The position numbers were made by a program, and so were the translations under genes. The notes beneath the pieces were generated by a model. The model was given only the letters and a program-made list of their open reading frames with translations, was not told the DNA's origin and did no database searches. From G965279355 sp965279355 (lineage in GTDB: Bacteria; Pseudomonadota; Alphaproteobacteria; CACIAM-22H2), in contig OZ257155.1 of assembly GCA_965279355.1 (NCBI GenBank), positions 4,836,001 to 4,900,000 on the forward strand: 64,000 bases of DNA. Direction: 5' to 3'. Shown piece after piece: positions 44,259-51,286 of this stretch (position 1 is the stretch's first letter; each line of letters begins with the position of its first letter).

Positions 44259-45041
44259 CTACCGTCCTTCCCAGTCGGGCATCGGCTGCTTGTTGATGAA
44301 GGCGTCGATGCCGTTTTCGGCATCTCTGGCCAGCATGTTTGTCGTCATCACCTGTCCGGCATAATCGTAGGCGGCGGCGAGGCCGAGCTCGGCCTGGCGG
44401 TAGAAGGCTTCCTTGCCGATGGCGAGCGCGAAGGGGGACTTGGCGACGATCTTCGCCGCCATCGCGGCCACCGCCGCATCGAGCTGATCGTCGGGCACCA
44501 CCTTGTTGACCAGGCCGTAGCCGAGCGCGGTCTGCGCGTCGATCATGTCGCCGGTGAGCAGCATCTCCATCGCCGGCTTGCGGCCGATCGAACGCGACAG
44601 CGCCACCATCGGCGTCGAGCAGAAGAGACCGATGTTCACCCCGTTCACCGCGAAGCGGGCACTCTCCGACGCGACGGCGAGATCGCAGGTGGCGACGAGC
44701 TGACATCCGGCCGCGGCGGCAACGGCATGGACACGCGCGATCACCGGCTTGGGCATCTTCGTAATCGACAGCATCAGCTTTGAGCACTGCGCAAACAGCG
44801 CTTCGTAGGCCTGGCGGCCGGGATTGGCGCGCATTTCCTTAAGGTCATGGCCGCCGCAGAAGCCGGGACCCGCACCCGCGATCACCACGACCTTCACCGA
44901 CGTGTCGGTCGCCACCGCGTCGATCTGCTCCTGCAGCGCCGTCATCAGCCCGACCGAGAGCGCGTTGCGCTGCGCCGGCCGGTTGAGGGTGAGGGTGGTG
45001 ACGCCATCCTGGTCGCGGCGCAGGACGAGGGCTTCGGTCAT
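44259..45041 (-). CDS. Enoyl-CoA hydratase/isomerase family protein
   Basis: A 260-residue crotonase-fold protein. Motifs: TLTLNRPAQRNALSVGLMTAL, GAGPGFCGGHDLKEM (oxyanion loop), and VHAVAAAAGCQLVATCDLAVASESARF with the second oxyanion glycine. In classical hydratases two glutamates act; here the first position appears as AGCQ/ATCD, so the exact reaction (hydratase, isomerase or other) is not certain. The C-terminal trimerisation part ends QPMPDWEGR. It is divergent from a PaaI-type thioesterase, so the two may act on related acyl-CoA substrates. Confidence 0.92.
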   Translation of the reverse strand: MTEALVLRRDQDGVTTLTLNRPAQRNALSVGLMTALQEQIDAVATDTSVKVVVIAGAGPGFCGGHDLKEMRANPGRQAYEALFAQCSKLMLSITKMPKPVIARVHAVAAAAGCQLVATCDLAVASESARFAVNGVNIGLFCSTPMVALSRSIGRKPAMEMLLTGDMIDAQTALGYGLVNKVVPDDQLDAAVAAMAAKIVAKSPFALAIGKEAFYRQAELGLAAAYDYAGQVMTTNMLARDAENGIDAFINKQPMPDWEGR

Positions 45042-45104
45042 GAGCTTTCCTTCGGGGCTTTCGACTTATAGGTTATTGGCAGCCAGTGAGGGGATGCAAG
45101 CGGG

Positions 45105-45533
45105 ATGAGCCTGATCACGATCGCCGAGATCGACGACATCGTCGACCGCACCATTCCGCTCATCCGCCAGATGGGCTTCAAGCTGGAGAAGGTCGAGAAG
45201 GGCCGCGTCGTCGCGAGGATGCCGTTCAGCGACGGCCTGCTGCGCCCCGGCGGCACCGTCGCGGGGCCGGCGCAGATGGGGTTCGCCGACTTCGTGATGT
45301 ATGTGGTGGTGCTGAGCCATCTGGGACGCGCGGCGGGCGAGGGGGCGGCAACGACCAGCCTCAACATCAACTTCCTGCGCCGCCCGGGCCCCGTCGACAT
45401 GACCGCCGAGGCGCACAGTCTCAAGATCGGCAAGCGGCTGGCGGTGGTCGAGGTCAGCCTGTTCTCCGAGGGCGATCCGGAGCCCGTGGCGCATGTGACC
45501 GGGACCTATTCGATCCCGCCTGCCAAAAGCTGA
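45105..45533 (+). CDS. PaaI-family hotdog thioesterase
   Basis: A 142-residue hotdog-fold protein: the strand-helix signature GLLRPGGTVAGPAQMGFADFVMYV, then SLNINFLRRPGPVDMTAEAHSLKIGKRLAVVEVSLF. PaaI-like thioesterases hydrolyse acyl-CoA thioesters. The ATG has AAGCGGG just upstream. It is divergent from the enoyl-CoA hydratase gene with about 60 bp between starts. Confidence 0.9.
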   Translation: MSLITIAEIDDIVDRTIPLIRQMGFKLEKVEKGRVVARMPFSDGLLRPGGTVAGPAQMGFADFVMYVVVLSHLGRAAGEGAATTSLNINFLRRPGPVDMTAEAHSLKIGKRLAVVEVSLFSEGDPEPVAHVTGTYSIPPAKS

Positions 45534-45589
45534 GTTCGCTCAGTTCGCTCAACTTTGGTGTGTTTTTGGGAGTTGGGGGTAACCCCCAC

Positions 45590-45643
45590 TGTCATCCCGG
45601 ACCAGCGAGCCCTTAAAGGCGAGCGCCGATCCGGGACCCAGCA
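45590..45643 (-). repeat. 54-bp dispersed repeat, right copy (inverted)
   Basis: Reverse complement of 44188-44241. It starts TGTCATCCCGGACCAGCGAG. The IS1595 element inserted about 70 bp further right, in sequence that resembles the same repeat family (CCCCGGATCAAGTC). Confidence 0.88.
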
Positions 45644-45707
45644 CGATGGTCGGCCCCGGGATCACGACTGGGCCGCCTCTATTGATCCGGAAAGCGTATG
45701 GACCCCG

Positions 45708-45716
45708 GATCAAGTC
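45708..45716 (+). repeat. Target-site duplication, left copy
   Basis: GATCAAGTC directly before the left inverted end; the same nine bases follow the right end at 48249-48257. Confidence 0.85.
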
Positions 45717-45740
45717 GGGAGTTATCACCTTGACTCAGCA
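45717..45740 (+). repeat. Left terminal inverted repeat of the IS1595 element
   Basis: 24 bases identical to the reverse complement of 48225-48248. It begins GGGAGTTATCACC. Confidence 0.92.
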
Positions 45741-45898
45741 TGACGGTACGGGTAGTTCTGTCCCCCGACAGGCCGGCGAAGTTCAGGCAGTTGGGAGCAC
45801 TGGCGTTTGGGTCCCGCAGGGGATGACCGGCGAGATGGTGCTTGCGGGGGCAGCCATACTGGAGCGGGAGTATGACGTGCCGCCGTACACGTCCCGCG

Positions 45899-46474
45899 CT
45901 ATGGCTCGTCTACTTTGGGAAACAATGAAAAGCGCTGCTCTATGTCCAGCCGCAGCCGAGTGACAAAGATCATCATCCGGCTGAACCACGTCGCGTAGTA
46001 CGCCAATTCCCAAAACGTGTAGACGTAGACGGGAAGCCCCGCCGCATCGAATTTTTTCTTGGTGTAGTGCGACGGAATTAGGCAATAGGTGAACGGATCG
46101 GTTTTGGACGGGCGCAGCCAAAGCATGGGCCGGACTGTTCCATGCGCGATCTCATTACGCCGATGAGAGAAGTTTCGAATGTCCTCCGCCAGTTTATCGA
46201 ACACGCCCTCTAGTTCCTGATGGTGATGCGCGATGAAGAACTTGGCGGCGGCTTCCTTAAGCCCCGTCATGCGGCTATCGAAAATCGGCCCTTTGCCGTA
46301 CTCCCGGAAAGCTTCAGCGTCATTGGGCTTCCCTACGAACGTTCCATAGAGGAAACTTAGGGCTAATTCGATTTCTTCCCATTGTGTGAGGGCGCGACCG
46401 ACACCAGCATATGTATCGTCCATTCGGTCGTCTCCCTTCTCTGGGAAGGGCAATATGTCCCAAGGATTAGTCAT
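45899..46474 (-). CDS. HEPN-like passenger protein of the IS element
   Basis: A 191-residue all-helical protein starting MTNPWDILPFPEKG, or 174 residues from MDDTYAGVG at 46423. The N-terminal helices (TQWEEIELALSFLYGTFVGK) and the RRNEIAHGTVRP motif fit the R-x4-6-H signature of HEPN-domain RNases and their relatives. Such domains occur in toxin-antitoxin and abortive-infection proteins. The C-terminal part (YVYTFWELAYYATWF...RLRLDIEQRF) continues as helices. It is encoded in the part of the IS1595 element that is not needed for transposition. No antitoxin is obvious. The frame extends upstream to a position near 46672 without a plausible start. Confidence 0.62.
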   Translation of the reverse strand: MTNPWDILPFPEKGDDRMDDTYAGVGRALTQWEEIELALSFLYGTFVGKPNDAEAFREYGKGPIFDSRMTGLKEAAAKFFIAHHHQELEGVFDKLAEDIRNFSHRRNEIAHGTVRPMLWLRPSKTDPFTYCLIPSHYTKKKFDAAGLPVYVYTFWELAYYATWFSRMMIFVTRLRLDIEQRFSLFPKVDEP

Positions 46475-46640
46475 GGCTAAGTCCCCCGCAAAGAAGCCCA
46501 CTAAGGAAGTCGAGATAGAACCCGGCGCATGGGCCAGGTTCGAGAAGCTAATCAGTTCTGCGGCGAAAGTTGGCCCGCAGCACAGGGAGAGCGGAAAAAA
46601 GAATGCTGCGGCTCGTCGTAAACAACGGGGCGGTAAGTAG
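46474..46640 (+). CDS. Possible small basic protein in the IS element
   Basis: A 55-residue frame starting MAKSPAKKPTKEVEIEP with AAGGA eight bases upstream and a lysine/arginine-rich end. It is divergent from the HEPN-like gene and their start codons overlap. Basic ends and the amphipathic central helix (WARFEKLISSAAKVG) make it a possible nucleic-acid-binding partner, but it may not be expressed. Confidence 0.33.
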
Positions 46641-46684
46641 TGCAGCGGGTACGACTTCCCGCCCCGCCGCACACTTAGTCGAAC

Positions 46685-47029
46685 TCAGCCCGTCAGAAGA
46701 GTCGCGAGCCGCCGGTACTGAATGTTCAGCGGAGGATTCCAGCGCGCTATTAAATCGCTTTCTTCGGCGCACCGGATCGTTTTGTCGCTTGAGGCTGTGT
46801 GAGTCATGAAGAGGTTCATGCCTAGTCGGCGTGCCTCTGCAAGCTTCTCATGCCCGCTCATTCGCTGCGTCAGGTTCACGGCTTCCCCGAAGTAAAGGGG
46901 AACCCGCGTTCCGTCTGACAGTTGTTTGACGAGGGCGTAGTTCGCTGGCACGGCCAGCAAGCTGTTGATATCGGTAACGAAGTATTTGTAAGGAATGCCG
47001 GTTTTACCGGCCCATAGATGCTCGATCAT
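46685..47029 (-). CDS. GIY-YIG nuclease-like passenger protein
   Basis: A 114-residue protein with the layout of a minimal GIY-YIG domain: first strand ANYALVKQ (in place of GIY), second strand VPLYFGEAVNL (in place of YIG, with G-x-A/T-x-N/D-L), then the R...H helix (TQRMSGHEKLAEARRLG), a Glu in the helix ETKIRC-like region (IRCAEESDLIARW) and the final NPPLNIQ. The catalytic Tyr/Arg/Glu/Asn positions are all represented. It sits between the transposase and the HEPN-like gene inside the element, on the same strand as both. Confidence 0.75.
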   Translation of the reverse strand: MIEHLWAGKTGIPYKYFVTDINSLLAVPANYALVKQLSDGTRVPLYFGEAVNLTQRMSGHEKLAEARRLGMNLFMTHTASSDKTIRCAEESDLIARWNPPLNIQYRRLATLLTG

Positions 47030-47060
47030 CGGAAACTATCCTTTTCCGTGGTTGGGATAT

Positions 47061-47098
47061 GACCCCCAAGGCCGAGTCACCACAAAGCCTTGGGGGTC
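47061..47098. repeat. Inverted repeat inside the IS element
   Basis: A perfect 12-bp inverted repeat, GACCCCCAAGGC and GCCTTGGGGGTC, separated by 14 nt, in the 206-bp gap between the transposase and GIY-YIG genes. No T-tract follows on either strand, so it is not a standard terminator. Confidence 0.5.
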
Positions 47099-47235
47099 GA
47101 GCCGATTCACCCACAGAATACGGTAAGAGTCGAGCACTGTTTCCGTTTTGTTCGCACACCTATGACTTGGCCCAAGTGGCTCGGGCCAAGGCCAACAGGA
47201 ACTCCTCGCGAGTCAGGATGGGGTAGTCGGTACGC

Positions 47236-48180
47236 TTAGCCGATAGCTTGGCTGGCGTTATTAGTCCGCCGATAGGTCAATCGCTTACCAACGATGCCCT
47301 TGATCATCTTTTCGGCGCGGGTCTTGTCGTTCACGCCAAGGGCTGAGCGTTCGTTGTAACGGAAATCAAACTCCGCCAGATAGCGTTTCAAATGCTGTTG
47401 GCTGACGTGGTGATAGGTGCCGATCAGGCCGCGCTTGAGGATCGAGAAGTAGCCTTCAATCGTGTTCGTGTGGGCATTGCCACGGACGTATTCGCCAATA
47501 CCGTGATTGACCTGCTCATGGCGGAAATCGCGGTGCAGGTAGTGATACTGCCCCGCCGTGTCCGTCATCAGCGTTGAGTCTTTGTGCAACTGAGCCAGCA
47601 GGACGTTACGCAGCGTCTTAGTGCTGACATCGGGAACGTGGTGAGAGCGGACCTTGCCGCCGCGCTCGACGAGAGAGAAGGCAACCTCTTTGCCCCAGCG
47701 TCCGCCCTTGGCGGTCAGGCGCTTGGAGCGGTGGCGGTTCTTCTCTTTGCCGCCGATATAGGTTTCATCGGCTTCAACGGTCTTGCCTTCCCCGCCCATG
47801 CCGGTGGGGCTCAGTTCGCGCATAGCCTCACGGAGGCGGTGCATCATGAACCACGTCGATTTGTACGAGACGCCGATCATGCGGTGGCACTGATGGGCCG
47901 AAATGCCCTTTTTGCTGGCGCACATAAGGAACGCCACCATGAGCCACTTGTTGAGAGGGATATGAGAACGCTCGAACAACGTCCCAACCGTCACGGTGAA
48001 CTGGTTACGGCAGGCGGACTCGTTGCACTGGTAGACGCCAGAGCGGGTTTCCATGGCCGTGGAGTTGTCCACGGTGCCGCAGCGGGGGCAGACCGGGCCG
48101 GACGGCCACAGGTGGCCCTCAAGCCATTCGCGGGCCTTCTCGGCGTTCTGGAAGATGGGGTTCGTCAGTTCGTTTGCCAT
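47236..48180 (-). CDS. IS1595-family transposase
   Basis: A 314-residue transposase. The N-terminal zinc ribbon has Cys31, Cys34, Cys52 and Cys57 (CPRC ... CNESAC). The ISXO2-like catalytic domain follows: DETYIGGKEKNRH gives the first Asp (138), LMTDTAGQY the second (206) and HTNTIEGYFSILKRG the third acidic residue (Glu242) preceded by Asn239. It ends with the usual RYNERSALG segment. The gene lies 45 bp inside the right end of the element and reads away from it. No stop or frameshift is seen, so it is probably active. Confidence 0.95.
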   Translation of the reverse strand: MANELTNPIFQNAEKAREWLEGHLWPSGPVCPRCGTVDNSTAMETRSGVYQCNESACRNQFTVTVGTLFERSHIPLNKWLMVAFLMCASKKGISAHQCHRMIGVSYKSTWFMMHRLREAMRELSPTGMGGEGKTVEADETYIGGKEKNRHRSKRLTAKGGRWGKEVAFSLVERGGKVRSHHVPDVSTKTLRNVLLAQLHKDSTLMTDTAGQYHYLHRDFRHEQVNHGIGEYVRGNAHTNTIEGYFSILKRGLIGTYHHVSQQHLKRYLAEFDFRYNERSALGVNDKTRAEKMIKGIVGKRLTYRRTNNASQAIG

Positions 48181-48224
48181 GGCTCAATTCCTCAATCGGT
48201 AGGCCAAACCTACCAGTTGAGGGC

Positions 48225-48248
48225 TGCTGAGTCAAGGTGATAACTCCC
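48225..48248 (-). repeat. Right terminal inverted repeat of the IS1595 element
   Basis: Ends in GGTGATAACTCCC and mirrors the left end exactly. Confidence 0.92.
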
Positions 48249-48257
48249 GATCAAGTC
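48249..48257 (+). repeat. Target-site duplication, right copy
   Basis: GATCAAGTC, the same nine bases as at 45708-45716. The next 190 bp up to rplM contain no gene and should hold the promoter and leader of the ribosomal operon. Confidence 0.85.
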
Positions 48258-48451
48258 CGGGGTGACGAGGGTTTTTGTTGGCAGGGGCAGAGAAAATGCA
48301 ACAAAATCAATGATATTGGATATGCGGTACCATAATACGTATTTCATAACCCCTTGATCCCGCAACATCCTTTCCCATTGACGCCACACCGCGAAAACCC
48401 GATATTCCGCCACCCGCCGGGACACCCCCGGCTTTCTTTTTGGATCAAATC

Positions 48452-48925
48452 ATGTCGACCGTTTCTCTCTCGCCCGCACAGGCGGCGAAGGACAAGAAGT
48501 GGATCCTGGTGGACGCCGACGGCGTCGTCCTGGGCCGCCTTGCCTCGTTCATCGCGCTGCGCCTCAAGGGCAAGCACAAGCCGAGCTTCACGCCGCATGT
48601 CGATTGCGGCGACAACATCGTGGTCATCAATGCGGAGAAGGTGAAGCTCACCGGCCGCAAGCTGACCAACAACATCTTTTACTGGCACACGGGCCACCCG
48701 GGCGGCGTGAAGCAGCGCACCCCGGCGCAGACCCTGTCCAGCAAGTTCCCCGAGCGCCTGCTTGAGCGCGCGGTGGAGCGCATGATGAAGAAGGACAGTC
48801 CGCTGGCCCGTCGCCAGATGACCAACCTGAAGATCTATGCCGGCGCCGCGCATCCCCATGAAGCGCAGCAGCCCGAGACGATCGATTTTGCGAAGCTCAA
48901 TCCCAAGAATAAGCGGAGCGCCTGA
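48452..48925 (+). CDS. rplM: 50S ribosomal protein L13
   Basis: A 157-residue L13: KKWILVDADGVVLGRLASFIA, KPSFTPHVDCGDNIVVINAEKVKLTGRK, and YWHTGHPGG are family hallmarks. The ATG at 48452 (MSTVSLSPAQA) was chosen as the family start; a second ATG lies four codons upstream. It heads the rplM-rpsI operon. Its promoter lies in about 190 bp between the IS element and the gene, so the insertion left most of the upstream region intact. Confidence 0.96.
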   Translation: MSTVSLSPAQAAKDKKWILVDADGVVLGRLASFIALRLKGKHKPSFTPHVDCGDNIVVINAEKVKLTGRKLTNNIFYWHTGHPGGVKQRTPAQTLSSKFPERLLERAVERMMKKDSPLARRQMTNLKIYAGAAHPHEAQQPETIDFAKLNPKNKRSA

Positions 48926-48927
48926 GA

Positions 48928-49509
48928 ATGGCTGAGAGACCGACAAGAAGCGGCGGCACCGGCGGTGCCCGCGGTGGCCGTAGCGGCGGTGACCGTGATC
49001 GCCGTCCCGAAGCCCCCTCGGCCCTGGTGCGGACCCGCAGCATGGCCGACGTCGCCATGGCCTCGGCCGCCCAACTCGTGGAGGCCGGCCCGGCCGCCCC
49101 GCGCGAGCCGCAGAAGGACGCGCAAGGCCGTTCCTACGCCACCGGCGCCCGCAAGAACGCGGTGGCCCGCGTGTGGGTGAAGCCCGGCAAGGGCAAGTTC
49201 ATGATCAACGGCCGCGACGGCGATGTGTATTTCGCGCGCCCGGTTCTGCGCATGCTGATCCGCCAGCCGTTCCAGATCGCCAACCGCAGCGAGCAGTTCG
49301 ACGTGTTCGCGACGGTCGCCGGCGGCGGCCTGTCGGGTCAGGCGGGTGCCGTGCGCCACGGCATCTCCAAGGCGCTGACCCTGTTCGAGCCGGAGCTCCG
49401 CTCCAGCCTCAAGAAGGTCGGCTTCCTGACCCGCGACAGCCGCGTGGTCGAGCGCAAGAAGTACGGCCGCATGAAGGCGCGCCGCAGCTTCCAGTTCTCG
49501 AAGCGGTAA
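48928..49509 (+). CDS. rpsI: 30S ribosomal protein S9
   Basis: A 193-residue S9. The conserved domain starts near residue 67 (YATGARKNAVARVWVKPGKGKFMINGR) and ends in the canonical SRVVERKKYGRMKARRSFQFSKR whose terminal Arg contacts P-site tRNA. The first 65 residues are an extension, Gly/Arg-rich at first (SGGTGGARGGRSGGDRDRR), then Ala-rich; alphaproteobacterial S9 proteins commonly carry extra N-terminal residues, but this one is long. It begins 3 bp after the rplM stop and ends in a strong terminator. Confidence 0.96.
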   Translation: MAERPTRSGGTGGARGGRSGGDRDRRPEAPSALVRTRSMADVAMASAAQLVEAGPAAPREPQKDAQGRSYATGARKNAVARVWVKPGKGKFMINGRDGDVYFARPVLRMLIRQPFQIANRSEQFDVFATVAGGGLSGQAGAVRHGISKALTLFEPELRSSLKKVGFLTRDSRVVERKKYGRMKARRSFQFSKR

Positions 49510-49558
49510 ACTTCAGGATATGTCACCCCGGCGAAAGCCGGGGGGCCAGACAAACGGA

Positions 49559-49594
49559 AAAGGCTGGAGCGAAAGCTCCGGCCTTTTTTGTTTT
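49559..49594 (+). terminator. Rho-independent terminator of rplM-rpsI
   Basis: AAAGGCTGGAGC-GAAA-GCTCCGGCCTTT stem (one G-U pair) followed by TTTGTTTT. A GAAA tetraloop closes the stem. A CACCCCGGCGAAAGCCGGGG repeat lies just before it. The endonuclease gene on the minus strand ends 5 bp beyond it. Confidence 0.87.
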
Positions 49595-49598
49595 ACGG

Positions 49599-50879
49599 TT
49601 AGCGCTTTTTTGACTGCGCCTCTTTCCTTTGCGCGATGAACTCGGACAAACTCATAAGCCATAACTGCTGTTTGCGCAGATACGTTGCATGCAGTTCTTG
49701 CGGTAATACCAGTTGCACTTTGTTCGCTCGCATTTCGTCGGTCTGGTTTTCAGAAATGCTCGGTTCGAGAGTGAGCAGGTGCTTTTTCTGAATGCGTTTT
49801 GCCTCGGCCAGAACCTGGCGCCACCGATCCTTGCAGGTAGATTTTGCGCCAAGCATTGCCAGTTGGTTGGTAGGAAATTTATTGTCGTCATAGGCCGGTT
49901 TCCCGGGGAAGAGAAAGTCAGGCTTCGCCTTGTTTTCCGTTTCGGCGCCTCGATTGAAGGCAACGCCACATTCCTTGAATACGGCTTCAAGATGGTTCTC
50001 GAGGGCGTGACCCACACGCGACTTTCGCCGGTTCTGGACACTTAGCGAAAAGCTGATGAACTCATCGACTTGTGGTTTTCCCCTACGGGAAGTAAACCCG
50101 TTTTTCAGACGCATTCCGACGATGTGTTGCTCTAGTGTTCGGAAGAGAAGTTCTTCTCGTTCCATCCAGGCAACTAGGGCAGCGTCAGGACCCTCAGCGG
50201 CTCTAACTTCTAAGAGAGTGCTTCGCGCAAAAGCTGAAAAGGTGGCGGTTGGGGGGAATGTTGAGCCAAATTTCTTAGTGAGTTCGTCAAGCCACTCTGG
50301 CGCACTTTCTTCGATGTCGATTTCAATTGCTTCTAGGATTGCCTTTGCTGCGAGATCGAGTTTCCTGCTTTCGTGATCGAGGTTGCGAACACCATTCTTG
50401 AACAGGTCACGATCGAGATCGAAGAGCCAGAGAAGCTGCCTTTCCCACGTTGAGCCGGCGTCGGCGATTAGGACGACGACAGAACCGTCCTGCTTTATTG
50501 CGACGACAAGGAGATCCCCGGGTTCGGCCCGATGAACAAGTGGCTCTGCATCTGCGGCATAGTAGAGGTGGTATTCCGGCGAGCGAGGTTTACCTTTTCT
50601 GACATTGGACCACGTAACAAAAGCATCGACGCGGTCTGGATCGAGTGTGTCGGTCAACCACAGAAATGATGCAGCGAAAGTTTGTTTTTCGGCAGGCGTT
50701 CCGAAGATAGCGCGGAATTCACTTGTGCCCTGGAATTCATGCTGCCGTGATGTGCCGGGATCGACTTCCACGGCAGTCAGTCGCTTCGCGCCAGCGCCAC
50801 TGAAGAATTGTGACAGGTATCCGCGGCGCACTAGATCTTCCCCCGAATTTCCTTGGCTCCGGATTTTGATTGTAGCCAC
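49599..50879 (-). CDS. EcoRII-like type II restriction endonuclease
   Basis: A 426-residue protein with the two-part layout of EcoRII. The N-terminal region (about 1-190) fits an effector DNA-binding domain (VKKGYLSQFFSGAGAKRL-type start, FRAIFGTPAEKQTFAASFLWL). The C-terminal region (about 230-420) fits the EcoRII catalytic domain: SRVGHALENHLEAVF (Glu295), NKAKPDFLFPG (Asp321), LGAKSTCKDRWRQVL (Lys346, Arg352), then HLLTLEPSISENQTDEM. EcoRII cuts CCWGG and requires two sites; the target here would match Dcm/Vsr but is inferred from the neighbours. It is third in the dcm-vsr operon and overlaps vsr by 49 bp. Identification is from pattern, not alignment. Confidence 0.78.
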   Translation of the reverse strand: MATIKIRSQGNSGEDLVRRGYLSQFFSGAGAKRLTAVEVDPGTSRQHEFQGTSEFRAIFGTPAEKQTFAASFLWLTDTLDPDRVDAFVTWSNVRKGKPRSPEYHLYYAADAEPLVHRAEPGDLLVVAIKQDGSVVVLIADAGSTWERQLLWLFDLDRDLFKNGVRNLDHESRKLDLAAKAILEAIEIDIEESAPEWLDELTKKFGSTFPPTATFSAFARSTLLEVRAAEGPDAALVAWMEREELLFRTLEQHIVGMRLKNGFTSRRGKPQVDEFISFSLSVQNRRKSRVGHALENHLEAVFKECGVAFNRGAETENKAKPDFLFPGKPAYDDNKFPTNQLAMLGAKSTCKDRWRQVLAEAKRIQKKHLLTLEPSISENQTDEMRANKVQLVLPQELHATYLRKQQLWLMSLSEFIAQRKEAQSKKR

Positions 50880-51286
50880 TTATCGATCGTTGCGAGCACT
50901 TTTTCAGGAGGGTGGCGGGTCTTGCCCTTGAGGGCGCACTCCCAGATGACAAGCCGGCGCCATTTTGCGTCGCTGATTTGCGCCCGTACTTTCTCATCGC
51001 GGGAGCGATTAGCGTTTATTTTCGATAGCCAAAATTCGGGTCTGCTTTGTGGCCATTTGAACAGGTGGCAATCGTGCCCATGCCAGAAACAGCCATGGAC
51101 GAAAATTGCCGCGCGATATCTCGGCAAAACAAGATCCGGCTTGCCCGGGACCGAACTTGAATGGATGCGGAATCTGTATCCGAGACGGTGCAATGCGCTT
51201 CGAATAATTTTTTCCGGTCGAGTGTTTCGCGACCGGATGCCTGCCATCATCCGGCTTCTGACCTCCGGCGTAACAACGTCGACCAT
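50831..51286 (-). CDS. vsr: Very short patch repair endonuclease
   Basis: A 151-residue Vsr. The N-terminus EVRSRMMAGIRSRNTRPE is diagnostic. Catalytic residues fall at the same numbers as in E. coli Vsr: Asp51 (GKPDLVL), His64 and His69 (FVHGCFWHGHDC); the zinc ligands Cys66, His71, Cys73 and Cys117 are present. Vsr nicks next to T:G mismatches formed when 5-methylcytosine deaminates at Dcm sites, protecting the host from mutation. Its ATG overlaps the dcm stop by one base (TAATG). Confidence 0.96.
   Translation of the reverse strand: MVDVVTPEVRSRMMAGIRSRNTRPEKIIRSALHRLGYRFRIHSSSVPGKPDLVLPRYRAAIFVHGCFWHGHDCHLFKWPQSRPEFWLSKINANRSRDEKVRAQISDAKWRRLVIWECALKGKTRHPPEKVLATIDKWLQSKSGAKEIRGKI

Larger units (their letters stand above)
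45717..48248 (-). mobile_element. IS1595-family insertion element carrying passenger genes
   Basis: The element is 2532 bp, with 24-bp terminal inverted repeats that match without a mismatch (left end starts GGGAGTTATCACCTTGACTC). It is flanked by a direct repeat GATCAAGTC; because the bases next to the ends are ambiguous, the true duplication may be 8 bp, the size usual for IS1595. It encodes one IS1595 (ISXO2-like DDE) transposase at the right end and, on the left 1.4 kb, passenger genes with no role in transposition: a HEPN-like protein, a GIY-YIG-like protein and perhaps a small basic protein. The intact ends and transposase suggest a recent, possibly still mobile insertion between the thioesterase gene and rplM. 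Confidence 0.93.

Noticed and set aside
45646..45963. 105-codon plus-strand frame across the left end of the IS element
   Set aside because: It spans the repeat/IS junction, so it is composed of unrelated pieces; no ribosome-binding site or domain.
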